DNA of 64,000 nt, taken from Alphaproteobacteria bacterium (lineage in GTDB: Bacteria > Pseudomonadota > Alphaproteobacteria > Micavibrionales > Micavibrionaceae). Positions 1-9,419 of this stretch are shown piece after piece. The notes beneath the pieces were generated by a model. That model was not told the DNA's origin, did not search any database, and saw only the letters and a program-made list of their open reading frames with translations. The stretch lies in NCBI GenBank assembly GCA_020442385.1, contig JAGRKE010000002.1, positions 186,001-250,000 on the forward strand. The letters run 5' to 3'. The position numbers and the translations under genes were made by a program. Numbering within the stretch: the stretch's first letter is position 1; the number at the start of each line of letters is the position of its first letter.

Positions 1-3
1 AGC

Positions 4-64
4 ATCCCCGACTTGATCGGGGATCTTTAAACACCATGGAACAGATTCCCGCTTTCGCGGGAAA
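4..64 (+). repeat. Composite palindromic element, copy 1 (upstream of etfA)
   Basis: Two hairpins are visible: ATCCCCGA (4-11) pairs with TCGGGGAT (17-24), and ATTCCCGC (45-52) pairs with GCGGGAAA (57-64). The same two-hairpin plan, in the same orientation, recurs at 21410-21472 and 56881-56942. The second hairpin has the ATTCCC-N8-GGGAA architecture of short dispersed repeats such as neisserial dRS3. The element ends 19 nt before the etfA start codon. It may extend left beyond the window. Confidence 0.75.
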
Positions 65-83
65 GACAGAAGGAAAAATAAAG

Positions 84-1013
84 ATGGGTATTCTCGTTAT
101 TGCAGAACACGATAATAAAGAGCTGGCGAAGGCCACATTAAACACCCTTGGCGCGGCGGCGCAAATCGGTGGCGACATTCACGTGCTGGTCGCGGGATCA
201 GGCTGCGGCGCTGTCGCCGAAGCTGCCGCAAAAGCACAGGGCGTTGCCAAAGTTCTGAAGGCTGATGCACCAGAGCTAGAGCATCATCTGGCGGAGAATA
301 TTGCGCCGCTGATTGTTGAGCTGGCCGCGAATTACACACATGTGCTCGCCCCCGCCTCGACCTACGGCAAAAATATCCTGCCGCGCGCGGCGGCACTGCT
401 GGATGTGCAGCAAATTTCTGATGTGTCTGCGGTTGTAGATGCCGATACGTTCGAGCACCCGGTCTATGCCGGCAATGCGGTCGCAACAGTTAAATCCGGC
501 GATGCGAAAAAGCTGATGACCGTGCGCGGCACAACCTTCGACCCCGTGGCGGCCGAGGGCGGCAGTGCGGCAATTGAAGATGTCACCTCCAAGGGCGATG
601 CCGGACAATCAAGCTTTGTGAATCTGGCGGTGACTGAGAGTGATCGCCCGGACCTAACCGCCGCCGATATCGTCATATCCGGCGGGCGCGGCGTGGGCTC
701 GGCCGAGAATTTCGCAATCATTGAGAAGCTAGCGGATAAACTGGGCGCGGCCGTTGGCGCCTCGCGCGCCGCGGTGGACGCCGGATATGTGCCAAACGAT
801 TATCAGGTCGGGCAAACCGGTAAGGTTGTTGCGCCCGAGCTGTATATGGCAATCGGTATTTCCGGCGCGATTCAGCACCTTGCGGGTATGAAGGATTCAA
901 AAGTGATTGTGGCGATCAACAAAGATGAAGAAGCCCCGATCTTCAGCGTCGCCGATTACGGCCTCGTCGCCGACCTGTTTGAAGCCGTGCCGGAGCTTGA
1001 GGGCAAGCTTTAA
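84..1013 (+). CDS. etfA: Electron transfer flavoprotein alpha subunit
   Basis: 309 aa. EtfA holds the FAD of the EtfAB heterodimer, which carries electrons from acyl-CoA and other dehydrogenases to ETF-ubiquinone oxidoreductase. The N-terminus (MGILVIAEHDN) is the usual EtfA start. The C-terminal FAD-binding domain shows SGGRGVGSAENF and the NDYQVGQTGK / LYMAIGISGAIQH stretch. ATG 84 is preferred over an in-frame ATG at 36 because AAGGA lies about 9 nt upstream and the extra residues come only from the palindromic element. The etfB partner would be expected just left of the window. The last 4 bases overlap the convergent orphan gene. Confidence 0.95.
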   Translation: MGILVIAEHDNKELAKATLNTLGAAAQIGGDIHVLVAGSGCGAVAEAAAKAQGVAKVLKADAPELEHHLAENIAPLIVELAANYTHVLAPASTYGKNILPRAAALLDVQQISDVSAVVDADTFEHPVYAGNAVATVKSGDAKKLMTVRGTTFDPVAAEGGSAAIEDVTSKGDAGQSSFVNLAVTESDRPDLTAADIVISGGRGVGSAENFAIIEKLADKLGAAVGASRAAVDAGYVPNDYQVGQTGKVVAPELYMAIGISGAIQHLAGMKDSKVIVAINKDEEAPIFSVADYGLVADLFEAVPELEGKL

Positions 1014-1717
1014 GAGGGCCTAAACGTTAAGCCATGATCGTTTGCAATCGGCTTAATGAGCTTATTGCGTACTTTTTTCATGCTAACATCCTTGTTGAAG
1101 AAGAACATCGTGTAGCGCTTATCAAACTCAGGAAGCTCATCCTCATATTTACGCATAACATCTTTACAGCACTGTGCAAGTCTATCCACAGCTTCAAAAT
1201 CAATGGAATCAAACGAGTCAAAAGGAAGCGTTAAACATAAGGCATCCTCGTCAAATTGTGTCCAAAAACGATGATAATGTGGCCTTATGAATCCATGGCT
1301 ATGAAATTCTTTAATACCACTTACGCATTCAAACAAGACTTTCAGGGGACGAAGCTTGTTATAAGCCTCTTTGTTATCTTCAAAAATTTCTTTAGAAAAA
1401 TTATTTTCGGTGAATACAAAATCTCCCCGAAGTATGCTTGGCTCATTCCAGCTCAATGCGCCTTTATTCTGTGCGATCTCTGAGAGCACATCCTTCGATA
1501 AAGTCAAAACGCCCTTATTTTTGCTTAGCTGATCCAATGTAAGAGAATTGGAAATATCCAAATTAATACTAAAACCGTACCCTTTTAATCTCTTCGCATC
1601 GAGATAAATAGGAAGACGTCTAGAAAATATCTCTTCAAATCTGTCAAGCTTTTGAAATTTATCACGAAGCCGCTCCAAATATTCAAGCTCAATATTAAGC
1701 TCTATTTCTTGAGTCAT
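1010..1717 (-). CDS. Hypothetical protein (AT-rich orphan)
   Basis: 235 aa, family not recognised. It has no signal peptide or membrane segment and is rich in Lys, Asp, Glu and Phe, so it is probably a soluble cytoplasmic protein. The start at 1717 (MTQEIELNIELEY) has AAGG about 9 nt upstream; the ATG three codons earlier sits directly on that Shine-Dalgarno sequence. The gene is clearly more AT-rich than etfA and the pentapeptide gene on either side, which suggests recent acquisition. Its stop overlaps the etfA stop tail-to-tail by 4 bases. Confidence 0.7.
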   Translation of the reverse strand: MTQEIELNIELEYLERLRDKFQKLDRFEEIFSRRLPIYLDAKRLKGYGFSINLDISNSLTLDQLSKNKGVLTLSKDVLSEIAQNKGALSWNEPSILRGDFVFTENNFSKEIFEDNKEAYNKLRPLKVLFECVSGIKEFHSHGFIRPHYHRFWTQFDEDALCLTLPFDSFDSIDFEAVDRLAQCCKDVMRKYEDELPEFDKRYTMFFFNKDVSMKKVRNKLIKPIANDHGLTFRPS

Positions 1718-1794
1718 GGTACGCATCCTTAAAAAAATAATAAGATTGCTTAACTAATAAGGATATGCATACCATTATGTCAATAATTATTTTT

Positions 1795-3087
1795 TTAAGA
1801 CTCGCTATCCTTCATCTTAAAGACCGGCTTATCGGCCTTATCGAAGATGGCGTCTTGCGTGATGGCTTCATCAAGAATGGTGTTGCGCATGATTGCGCCG
1901 GTAAAGTCCGCACCGGAGAGGTCTGCCCCGCTGAGATCGGCATAGGACAAATCCGCGCCCTTAAAGACTGCGTTTTTCATCTGCGTGTTATTGAGCTTGG
2001 CATAGCGGAACTTCGCGCCTGAAAAATCGCACGGGCTGAAGCGTCTGGTCGCACCGCCGCCGCCAAACATAAGCGCACTGCAATTCGCGCCCAGCAAACG
2101 GGCATGCGCAAAATTCGCATTCTTGAAGCTGGAGCCGCGCAGGTCGGCCTCCTCCATGTCGCAATTGCGGAAGTCCGCATCATCCAGCGCGGCGCTTTGT
2201 AGCTCGACCTTATAAAGATTCATGCCGAAAAACTTCGCGGCCTCGGCCTTAATTGCGGTGAGTTTTTCCAGCTTCAAGGTCTTGAGCACGCGCATATCGA
2301 TCTTGCTGAGATCGAGCTGCTTACCCTTTGCGCCGCTGGATTCCACCCAGGCGCGGTGCTGCTCCACCATTTTGGGCAAAGGCTCATCCATATCCGAAAC
2401 CGATACGCCAATATTCTCATCCGTGATCGCGGCAGAGAGATCTGCGTCTCTCATATCCTCAATATGCACCCCGGTCAGGATGGCCGAATTCATATTCGCG
2501 CCCTTGAACTGCGCCCCTTTTACATCCGCCCCGCTGAGGTCCGCCCCTTCGAGCATGGCGCCACTGAGGTCGGCGCGGGCCATATTCGCACCCGCCATAA
2601 TCGCATCGGAAAAATCAGCCTTGGAGGCCATAGAGCCAACAAGCTTTGCACCGCTGAGGTTCGCGCCCTTGAAATTCACAGCCTGCGAGCCGTCGCCGCT
2701 GCCAGACACGCCGCCCATGCGCAAATCGGCCTTCTCAAGATCGGCACCTTGCAAATTCGCATTCTCAATGCGTGCGCCGCGCAAATCGGCGCGCACGAAG
2801 CTGGTTTTAAATAGATTGGCCTCACTCAGGTCGCAAGCATAAAGCGATGCCTCTTGAAAATCCGCACTCGATAAATCCATGCGCACCATCACGCAGCCTT
2901 GGAAATTCGCCTGTTGCAGATTCTCGCCGCGCAAGGAAAGCCCGGTTAAATCGGTGTTTTTCAAGACCGCACGACGCCCACCAAGCCGCCCCTCTAAGAA
3001 GCGGTTGTGCAGGCGTACCAGGGCCTCTAGCTGGTCCTGGGTGATGGCTTCAATATTGTCCTGATTAGAATCAGCAGATTCCGACAT
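1795..3087 (-). CDS. Pentapeptide repeat protein
   Basis: 430 aa. Most of the chain is tandem A(D/N)LXX-type pentapeptides, for example ADLSGADVKGAQFKGANMNSA, in two blocks of about residues 35-205 and 310-420. A less repetitive, more charged segment separates them. Such repeats fold as a right-handed quadrilateral beta helix. Known members include gyrase-protecting DNA mimics, effectors and proteins of unknown role, so the function here is open. ATG 3087 (MSESADSN) is chosen over a TTG 30 bases upstream. No signal peptide is seen. Confidence 0.85.
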   Translation of the reverse strand: MSESADSNQDNIEAITQDQLEALVRLHNRFLEGRLGGRRAVLKNTDLTGLSLRGENLQQANFQGCVMVRMDLSSADFQEASLYACDLSEANLFKTSFVRADLRGARIENANLQGADLEKADLRMGGVSGSGDGSQAVNFKGANLSGAKLVGSMASKADFSDAIMAGANMARADLSGAMLEGADLSGADVKGAQFKGANMNSAILTGVHIEDMRDADLSAAITDENIGVSVSDMDEPLPKMVEQHRAWVESSGAKGKQLDLSKIDMRVLKTLKLEKLTAIKAEAAKFFGMNLYKVELQSAALDDADFRNCDMEEADLRGSSFKNANFAHARLLGANCSALMFGGGGATRRFSPCDFSGAKFRYAKLNNTQMKNAVFKGADLSYADLSGADLSGADFTGAIMRNTILDEAITQDAIFDKADKPVFKMKDSES

Positions 3088-3236
3088 ATCTCTATTGTCT
3101 CTTAGATTTCCTAGCAAGGCGTTAAAATTATGCCGCTTTAGTGCAAAACATTGTACCTCTTTTTCTTTGCTATTTCACCCCATTAGAGGGGTTTTTAGGG
3201 TTTCCTTTTGTTTATAAGAGCGCTAGTCTCGCTCCT

Positions 3237-3377
3237 ATGAAAAATTTGAGCCTGTTAATCTTAGGGTGCCTGATATTGGCGGCGTGCGGTGTGAAGCCTT
3301 CACAGGTTGATCCACCGCCGGGGGCGGAGGATTCACCCTTCCCGCGCACATATCCAAGCCCGCACACAGACCCATAA
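3237..3377 (+). CDS. lptM: Small lipoprotein, LptM (YifL) type
   Basis: 46 aa. A short signal sequence (MKNLSLLILGCLILAAC) ends in a lipobox with the lipidated Cys at residue 17, followed by a Pro-rich tail. LptM-family lipoproteins assist disulfide maturation of the LptD/LptE lipopolysaccharide translocon. A small lipoprotein of this type immediately before lysA is a conserved proteobacterial arrangement. It ends 9 bases before lysA and is probably co-transcribed. The call rests on size, lipobox and position rather than on strong sequence identity. Confidence 0.75.
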   Translation: MKNLSLLILGCLILAACGVKPSQVDPPPGAEDSPFPRTYPSPHTDP

Positions 3378-3386
3378 AAGGCGGCC

Positions 3387-4661
3387 ATGACTGGATTGAA
3401 TGAAAAAAACGGCGTGTTGCACGTTGATGATGTTTCCCTGACCCGCATTGCGGATGAGGCCGGGACGCCTGCCTATATCTATTCGGCGGCGCATATCAAA
3501 TCACAGTATCAACGCCTGAGTGATGCCTTGAAAAAGGCTATCCCGGCGGACCGTCAGCCCCTGCTGTGCTATGCCTGCAAAGCAAACAGCAATCTGGCTG
3601 TGCTGGCGCTGCTGCGCTCTTTAGGGTGCGGGCTGGAGATTGTTTCTCAAGGAGAACTTCAGCGCGGCCTGAGCGCCGGGTTTGATCCAAATGTGATTGT
3701 CTCCACCGGTGTGGGCAAAAGCGATTCCGAAATCCGCGCGCTTTTGGGGGCGAATATTCACCAGATTAATGTGGAATCCCTGCCAGAGCTGGAACGGATT
3801 AATGACATCGCCACTGAGATAGGCGCAAGCGCGGATGTAGTTTTGCGTTTAAACCCGAATGTCAGCGGCGGCGGCCATCACAAAATTTCCACCGGGCGCG
3901 AGCACGATAAATTCGGCATTAGCGAAGATAAAGTCTTTGAAGGCTATGCCATGGCCGAAGAGATGGAAGGCGTAAATATTGTCGGCTTGTCCATTCATAT
4001 CGGATCGCAAGTGTTCACGGTTGAGAGCTTTGAGCCTGCCTTTAAGAAACTGGCAAGCGTGGTCGAAGCGCTGCGCAATGATGGTTATGAAGTTTCCCGC
4101 CTTGATATTGGCGGCGGCTTTCCCATTCAGTATGACAATGAAAACCTGCTGGATCTGGATGCCTATGCCAAATGGGTGAATGAGATTATCGTACCGCTGG
4201 ATACCGAAATCATTATGGAACCAGGCCGCTATCTGGTTGGCAATGCGGGCGCGCTGCTCTCACGTGTTGAATACGTGAAAGAAGGCACGAGCCGTAAATT
4301 CCTCGTCATTGATGCGGCGATGAATGATCTGCTGCGCCCGGCCCTGTATGATGCCTATCACGGGATTGAGCCTGTTCAAAACCGCGACGCAGGCGTGCAG
4401 ACCTACGATATTGTCGGGCCAATTTGTGAAACAGGAGATACATTTTCGCAAGACCGTGAGCTGCCATCCATGTCGCAAGGTGATTTGCTGGTTTTAAAAT
4501 CTGCCGGGGCCTATGGTTACTGCATGGCGTCCAATTACAACACCCGCGGGCGCCCGCCGGAAATTCTGGTCAGCGGCGATAGCTATGAGGTTATCCGCCC
4601 GCGCGAGAGCGTTGAGGACATTCTGGAGAAAGAAACAATTCCGGGCTGGCTGCGCACATAA
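3387..4661 (+). CDS. lysA: Diaminopimelate decarboxylase
   Basis: 424 aa, usual length. Converts meso-diaminopimelate to L-lysine with PLP, the last step of lysine synthesis. Visible motifs are the PLP-lysine segment CYACKANSNLAVL, SIHIGSQ, the phosphate-binding GGGFPIQY, EPGRYLVGNAG, the catalytic-Cys region GPICETGD, and GAYGYCMASNYN near the C-terminus. The start has a purine-rich AAGGCGG just upstream. It forms a run with lptM and the downstream TIGR02302 gene. The other DAP gene here, dapF, lies 50 kb away. Confidence 0.97.
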   Translation: MTGLNEKNGVLHVDDVSLTRIADEAGTPAYIYSAAHIKSQYQRLSDALKKAIPADRQPLLCYACKANSNLAVLALLRSLGCGLEIVSQGELQRGLSAGFDPNVIVSTGVGKSDSEIRALLGANIHQINVESLPELERINDIATEIGASADVVLRLNPNVSGGGHHKISTGREHDKFGISEDKVFEGYAMAEEMEGVNIVGLSIHIGSQVFTVESFEPAFKKLASVVEALRNDGYEVSRLDIGGGFPIQYDNENLLDLDAYAKWVNEIIVPLDTEIIMEPGRYLVGNAGALLSRVEYVKEGTSRKFLVIDAAMNDLLRPALYDAYHGIEPVQNRDAGVQTYDIVGPICETGDTFSQDRELPSMSQGDLLVLKSAGAYGYCMASNYNTRGRPPEILVSGDSYEVIRPRESVEDILEKETIPGWLRT

Positions 4662-4685
4662 AAAAGCGCCTATACTGGGCGGGTG

Positions 4686-7163
4686 ATGCCCGACCATTCC
4701 CAAAACAAACACCACGCCAAAGCACTGGCAAAACTCAAGCGTCAAAAACATCTGGCGCGCGGAATTTTGCTGCTTGAGAGCTTAAGTGAATGTTTATGGC
4801 GGCCCTTTTTCTGGACTCTGTTTTTCTTTGGTCTGTGGCTGTTTCAAATTCCGGCGCTTCTCGGGCAAATTCCGGCCATCCTGGTCACGCTCAGCTTTTG
4901 CATCGGGATCGCCTATTTGTTGATCAAAGACCTGCCGCGCTTTTCTTGGCCCGGCGATCATGCCGTTACCCGCCGCCTTGAAATAGATAGCGGGGTGAAA
5001 CACCGCCCACTGTCTTCCATGAGCGACCAACTGGCCAATCCCGATAAAGAGGATACACAAGAGCTGTGGGCCAGTAACAAGGATAAACTCTTCGGGTTTT
5101 TAAACCTCATAAAACTCAAGGCCCCACGCGCGATGATGGCGCAGAAAGACCCGTATGCGCTGCGCTATCTGGCAGGCGCGTTATTTGTATTGGGCTTGAT
5201 CGTTGCCGGACCGCTTTGGCAGGCACGTATCTGGAACGGGCTTTCGCCTGTCGATATTGAACTGAACCGCAAACTCACCAGCGGGATAATGCTGCAAATT
5301 ACCCCGCCTGCTTACACGCAAAATCCGCAAATGGTCCTGCGCCAGAGCAGTGAAAAAGTTTTGAATATCCCTCAAGGCAGCACTTTAAAGGCAACCGTCA
5401 GTGATAGAATCGGCACGCCCGTTTTGCGCGTGGATGAGCGCGATTACCCCATGCAAAAAGAGGCTGATCATACTTACACATTAGAAATGGATATCCCCGC
5501 AGGCTCCGCGCTTTCAATCCGGCAAATGCTTTTCCCGCGCGCCGCATGGCGCTACCAGTTTATTCCCGATCAGCCGCCCAGCATCGCAGCCAAAGGCGAG
5601 CCTGAAATCCTGCCGGACGGTGCGCTGCGTTTCGGTTTTACACTCAAAGATGATTACAGCGTCAAAGATTTGCAGATGCATATGCGCCTTGATCCCGAAC
5701 TGGGCGAAGCACCGATGGGGGAGCCGATCAGCGAAACCCGCACTGTCTTTTCCCCCGCCCAAACTGACTTTGAAATTGCGCCGCTTTACGATTTAACGGG
5801 TCATCCGTGGGCTGGCCTGCCGGTCGTGTTTGAATTCACGGCGCTGGATCATCTGGGTCAAAAGGCGACAACAAACCCCATTCGCCTCACTCTGCCCGAG
5901 CGCAGTTTTGCTCACCCCGTTGCGCAGAAAATTATCGACATCCGCAAAAAACTGATCGCCGCGCCGAACGATTCCTATCGTGACATGGCGATTGCACTGG
6001 AAGATATTATGGCCGTGCCAGGGGCGTACCAAAATGACATTTATGTGTTTTTGAATTTGCGTAGCGCATCCTCGCGCCTGTTTTACAACGATCCTTCGCT
6101 TGAGACCTCGCGCGCGGTTGTGAACCAACTCTGGAACGTAGCCTTGCGTATCGAAGACGGAAATTTAAGCTTTGCCGCGCGCAATTTAAGAGATGCGCAG
6201 CAAGCCCTGCAAAAGGCGCTGCAAAACCCGGATACGAGCGAGCAAGAAATCGCGCAGCTAATGAACACCCTGCGCGAAGCGATGGCCGAATATTTCACCG
6301 AGCTGCAAAAAGAAGCGCAAAAACGCATGAGTGACGGCGGCCCAATGCCGATGATTCCGCCAGAGATGCTAAGGCATTTAATCACACCCGAAGGCCTGGG
6401 CGATTTTCTGAGCCGGATGGAATCGCAAATGCTATCGGGTGATCGCCACGCCGCGCAGCAAATGCTCTCCGAGCTTCAGCGCATGATGGATACGCTCGAC
6501 CCGTCTGTTACCGCGCCCATGCCCGCCGATATGCAGATGATGGCCGAGGGCGTGAGCAAGCTGCAGGAAATTATTGAGGCTCAACAAGCCCTGCTGGAGA
6601 AAACCGCGCATCAAGCCAAGCTCGCGCAGGAATTTGAGCTACTGAAAGACAAAATGCCCGACGGATTTATGCTGCCTGAAATCAACACAACCCCAAGCGT
6701 CGAGCAGCAAGATGCGATCCGCCACGAGCTTGAGGACTTAATTATGGAGGCCGTGCAAAAACTACAAGATGTACCAGACGGCATGGCGCTGGGCGATCAG
6801 GAGATGGAGCAATCCGCGCAGGCGCTGGGCGAAAACGCGCCTGACATCTCTTCCCCACATCAAGAAAAAGCGATTGAGCATTTAAAATCCGCGCAGGAAA
6901 AACTTAGCGAGCAATTCACCGCGCGCATGGAAAACATGACAGGCATGATGTTTGGCAGTGGCACGCGCTACGACCCTTTGGGGCGTCCCTACCGCGATCC
7001 GGGATCGGGTGACGGCGGTGATGGATCACAAGTGAAAGTTCCTAGTGATGCGGAGCAGAAGCGGGCGCGTGAGATTCTTGATCTTTTGCGCCGCCGATCG
7101 GGTGAGCGTGATCGTCCGATGCTGGAGCGTGAGTATTATCGCCGTCTTCTGAAGCAGTTTTAA
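4686..7163 (+). CDS. TIGR02302 / DUF4175 family membrane protein
   Basis: 825 aa. Two membrane segments lie near residues 33-80 and a third near 160-180. A large periplasmic-type region follows, then a long helical, Met- and Gln-rich region (about 520-760) and a Gly/Asp-rich stretch. The very C-terminal Arg-rich helix (REILDLLRRRSGERDR) is a hallmark of this alphaproteobacterial family, which sits beside lysA and ftsEX. Its role is unknown; an envelope function is inferred from topology and neighbours. ATG 4686 is preceded by an adjacent GTG at 4683. The last 122 bases overlap the convergent zinc-ribbon gene. Confidence 0.88.
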   Translation: MPDHSQNKHHAKALAKLKRQKHLARGILLLESLSECLWRPFFWTLFFFGLWLFQIPALLGQIPAILVTLSFCIGIAYLLIKDLPRFSWPGDHAVTRRLEIDSGVKHRPLSSMSDQLANPDKEDTQELWASNKDKLFGFLNLIKLKAPRAMMAQKDPYALRYLAGALFVLGLIVAGPLWQARIWNGLSPVDIELNRKLTSGIMLQITPPAYTQNPQMVLRQSSEKVLNIPQGSTLKATVSDRIGTPVLRVDERDYPMQKEADHTYTLEMDIPAGSALSIRQMLFPRAAWRYQFIPDQPPSIAAKGEPEILPDGALRFGFTLKDDYSVKDLQMHMRLDPELGEAPMGEPISETRTVFSPAQTDFEIAPLYDLTGHPWAGLPVVFEFTALDHLGQKATTNPIRLTLPERSFAHPVAQKIIDIRKKLIAAPNDSYRDMAIALEDIMAVPGAYQNDIYVFLNLRSASSRLFYNDPSLETSRAVVNQLWNVALRIEDGNLSFAARNLRDAQQALQKALQNPDTSEQEIAQLMNTLREAMAEYFTELQKEAQKRMSDGGPMPMIPPEMLRHLITPEGLGDFLSRMESQMLSGDRHAAQQMLSELQRMMDTLDPSVTAPMPADMQMMAEGVSKLQEIIEAQQALLEKTAHQAKLAQEFELLKDKMPDGFMLPEINTTPSVEQQDAIRHELEDLIMEAVQKLQDVPDGMALGDQEMEQSAQALGENAPDISSPHQEKAIEHLKSAQEKLSEQFTARMENMTGMMFGSGTRYDPLGRPYRDPGSGDGGDGSQVKVPSDAEQKRAREILDLLRRRSGERDRPMLEREYYRRLLKQF

Positions 7164-7884
7164 CCGCACCATCTTGGTTCAGAACAAATTTCAGCGACAC
7201 TTCATGCGCTCCAGTCTGCGCCGCTATATAGTCCTGCGCAAAATCAAGTGTGCCTTCCGCGTCAATGCGCTTTTCCGGCACAGCGAGATACCAAGTCTCA
7301 ACAATCTCCCCGCCAGAGCCGCGCAAACTGGCCTCAACTGCCGGAATCACCTGCGCGTGAGCGGTTAAATTCACAATGCGCCCGCTAAGCGATATAGTCT
7401 CTCCATGATCGCTGCTTGGATTGGCCGTAATTTTCAAATGATCAAAGACTAAGCCTTCACCGGGCACGGCGATCTCCATCCCCAGCATTTGATATAGCCC
7501 CGCGCTGGGCGGCCACGCCTGCACCATCGGGGATTTCAGCATCACAAGCGCGCCCAATATCAGGAAAAAGACAGCTGCAGCGGCCGCATAACTAATCAGC
7601 CGTGCTTTCAGCGGAAGAGCCTCGCCCTCCTCTTGCGCATCCTCGCGATCCACAAGATCCAGCTCAATATCCGGCTTTACCCCTTCTGGGATATCATCAA
7701 AAACCGGAGCTTCAGCCTCACCAGCATCATCTTCACCGGCCTGCAATTCGGCCAGCTCATCGTAATCGGGCTCCTGATACCAGACTTCTGCGCAATTCGA
7801 GCATCGTACATTATGCCCATCCGGGGCCAAGGCCGTTGCGGGAAGCAAATATCGGGTTGTACATTGTGGGCAGGTCAGAATCAT
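7042..7884 (-). CDS. MJ0042-type zinc-ribbon membrane protein with DUF3426-like domain
   Basis: 280 aa. The N-terminus is a zinc ribbon (CPQC at 4-7, CSNC about 25 residues later) of the MJ0042 type. An acidic linker, one membrane helix at about residues 94-117 and a DUF3426-like domain (to about 240) follow. The last 40 residues are a low-complexity His/Ala/Asp tail read antisense to the conserved end of the TIGR02302 gene. The position beside ftsE is common in alphaproteobacteria. Molecular function is unknown; a cytoplasmic zinc module tethered to an exported domain is what the sequence shows. Confidence 0.85.
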   Translation of the reverse strand: MILTCPQCTTRYLLPATALAPDGHNVRCSNCAEVWYQEPDYDELAELQAGEDDAGEAEAPVFDDIPEGVKPDIELDLVDREDAQEEGEALPLKARLISYAAAAAVFFLILGALVMLKSPMVQAWPPSAGLYQMLGMEIAVPGEGLVFDHLKITANPSSDHGETISLSGRIVNLTAHAQVIPAVEASLRGSGGEIVETWYLAVPEKRIDAEGTLDFAQDYIAAQTGAHEVSLKFVLNQDGAVKTASEDGDNTHAPASDDHAHPIGGAKDQESHAPASAPHH

Positions 7885-7965
7885 TGAGTGAGAGCTCTTC
7901 TTTTTAGTCTTATATTTTAGTACTTATAAGATACTCTGCAATGATCGAATGATAAAGGCATATTG

Positions 7966-8688
7966 ATGAAACGGGTATTTTTCGCCATCGCACTTATTTT
8001 TGCAGCCCTGCCGGACGCGCAGGCGGCAGAGTGCGCTGTGGAAGACCGTGCCTGCCTTTTGCAAGAGCTGCAAAGCGCGGCAGATGCGGTCGATCAGAAA
8101 AGCTGGCAAGACCAGACCTATCGCGAACTGGCCAAAACATTGGCTTTTGACGGAGATATTGATGGCGCGATTGCTGTTCTCAACAAAATCGAAAATCCAG
8201 ACACCAAAGCCCTGACCATACGCGGAATTGGCATGGCCGCCGCCGATCAAAAATATGAGCAAGCGCGCTATGACGAAATTTTTACAAAACTGCGCAAAGA
8301 AGCCGAAAAGATCGAGCACCCGCCCTCTTACGCAATTGCCCTGACCTATATCGCCATGGCGCAAGCCTTCGCCGGAGATAATGATGGCGCGTGGAAAACT
8401 GCCGCCTCAATGGAAAATGACGCTCTGCGCCACAAAGCCTATGGTGAGACGGCAGAAATTCAGGCCGAAAAAGGCGATTATGAAGCCGCGAATAAAAGCA
8501 TCAGCTTGATCGACAGCGCGGCCTTCCGCAACAAAGCCTATGCGACCGTATCCCAAATTCTGGCTGATGGTGAGCTTTTGCAGGCCGCCTTTGATACGGC
8601 CGATAAAATCGACAATGCCTATAAGCGCGCCGCCGCCATTCAATATATTCTGGACAAGCAAAAGCCGCGTGAAATTCCTTATCAATAA
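7966..8688 (+). CDS. Exported protein with TPR-like helical repeats
   Basis: 240 aa. A signal peptide ends at AQA near residue 20. The mature part is a series of short helical repeats of the form A..I...A..GD...A......I......R..AY, resembling tetratricopeptide-type solenoids. A protein-protein interaction role in the periplasm is inferred; no specific family is recognised. ATG 7966 follows AAAGG and is preferred over the adjacent TTG at 7963. It lies 23 bases upstream of ftsE in the same direction, so it may be co-transcribed with the division ABC system. Confidence 0.7.
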   Translation: MKRVFFAIALIFAALPDAQAAECAVEDRACLLQELQSAADAVDQKSWQDQTYRELAKTLAFDGDIDGAIAVLNKIENPDTKALTIRGIGMAAADQKYEQARYDEIFTKLRKEAEKIEHPPSYAIALTYIAMAQAFAGDNDGAWKTAASMENDALRHKAYGETAEIQAEKGDYEAANKSISLIDSAAFRNKAYATVSQILADGELLQAAFDTADKIDNAYKRAAAIQYILDKQKPREIPYQ

Positions 8689-8711
8689 CTTTAAAAATTA
8701 CGAGTAAAACC

Positions 8712-9419
8712 TTGATTAAATTTGAACATGTTGGATTAAGATACGGCGTCGGGCCGGAGGTTCTCAGTGATATTGATTTCGCGCTTGAGCCCGGCTCGTT
8801 CCACTTTTTAACCGGGCCCAGCGGCGCGGGTAAAACCTCGCTGATGCGCCTGATGTATCTGGGCCGCAAACCCACACGCGGGCTGGTGACCATGTTCGGC
8901 AAAAACATCAACCAGATGGAGCGCGCGCAATTGGCCGCCATCCGCCAGCGCATCGGCGTGGTATTTCAGGAATTCCGCTTGCTGCCGCACCTATCGGCCT
9001 TTGACAATGTGGCCTTGCCTTTGCGCATTATCGGCCGCCCGGAAAAAGAAATCCGCAACAATGTGGACGAGCTTTTGGAATGGGTAGGTCTTGGTGATTA
9101 TAAACGCGCCCTGCCCCCAACCCTATCCGGCGGGCAGCAACAACGCGTGGCCATTGCCCGCGCTGTCATCGCCCGGCCTAAATTATTATTAGCCGACGAG
9201 CCGACCGGAAACCTTGATGATGAGATCGGCATGCGCCTGATGCATTTGTTCGATCAGCTTAACCGTATGGGGACAACCATCGTGGTCGCCACGCACAATC
9301 AGAATATTATGGATCAGTTCGGCCATCCGCGCCTCGCGCTTGAGCAAGGAAGCCTGAGCGTCGAAGTTCCCGACAAGCATAAAAACTGGATCAAAAGAAA
9401 AATCGAAGGTGTGTTTTAA
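8712..9419 (+). CDS. ftsE: Cell division ATP-binding protein FtsE
   Basis: 235 aa. ATPase of the FtsEX complex, which couples divisome assembly to septal peptidoglycan hydrolase activation. All ABC motifs are present: Walker [11 protein letters not shown]-loop [11 protein letters not shown], signature [14 protein letters not shown], Walker [13 protein letters not shown] and the switch His in VATHNQN. The start is TTG ([12 protein letters not shown] matches the family start). The stop and the ftsX start overlap as TAATG, indicating translational coupling. Confidence 0.96.
   Translation: MIKFEHVGLRYGVGPEVLSDIDFALEPGSFHFLTGPSGAGKTSLMRLMYLGRKPTRGLVTMFGKNINQMERAQLAAIRQRIGVVFQEFRLLPHLSAFDNVALPLRIIGRPEKEIRNNVDELLEWVGLGDYKRALPPTLSGGQQQRVAIARAVIARPKLLLADEPTGNLDDEIGMRLMHLFDQLNRMGTTIVVATHNQNIMDQFGHPRLALEQGSLSVEVPDKHKNWIKRKIEGVF

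Noticed and set aside
2222..2842. Long plus-strand open frames opposite the pentapeptide gene
   Set aside because: Antisense shadows of the repetitive pentapeptide coding sequence; Ser/Pro/Arg-rich with no ribosome-binding site.
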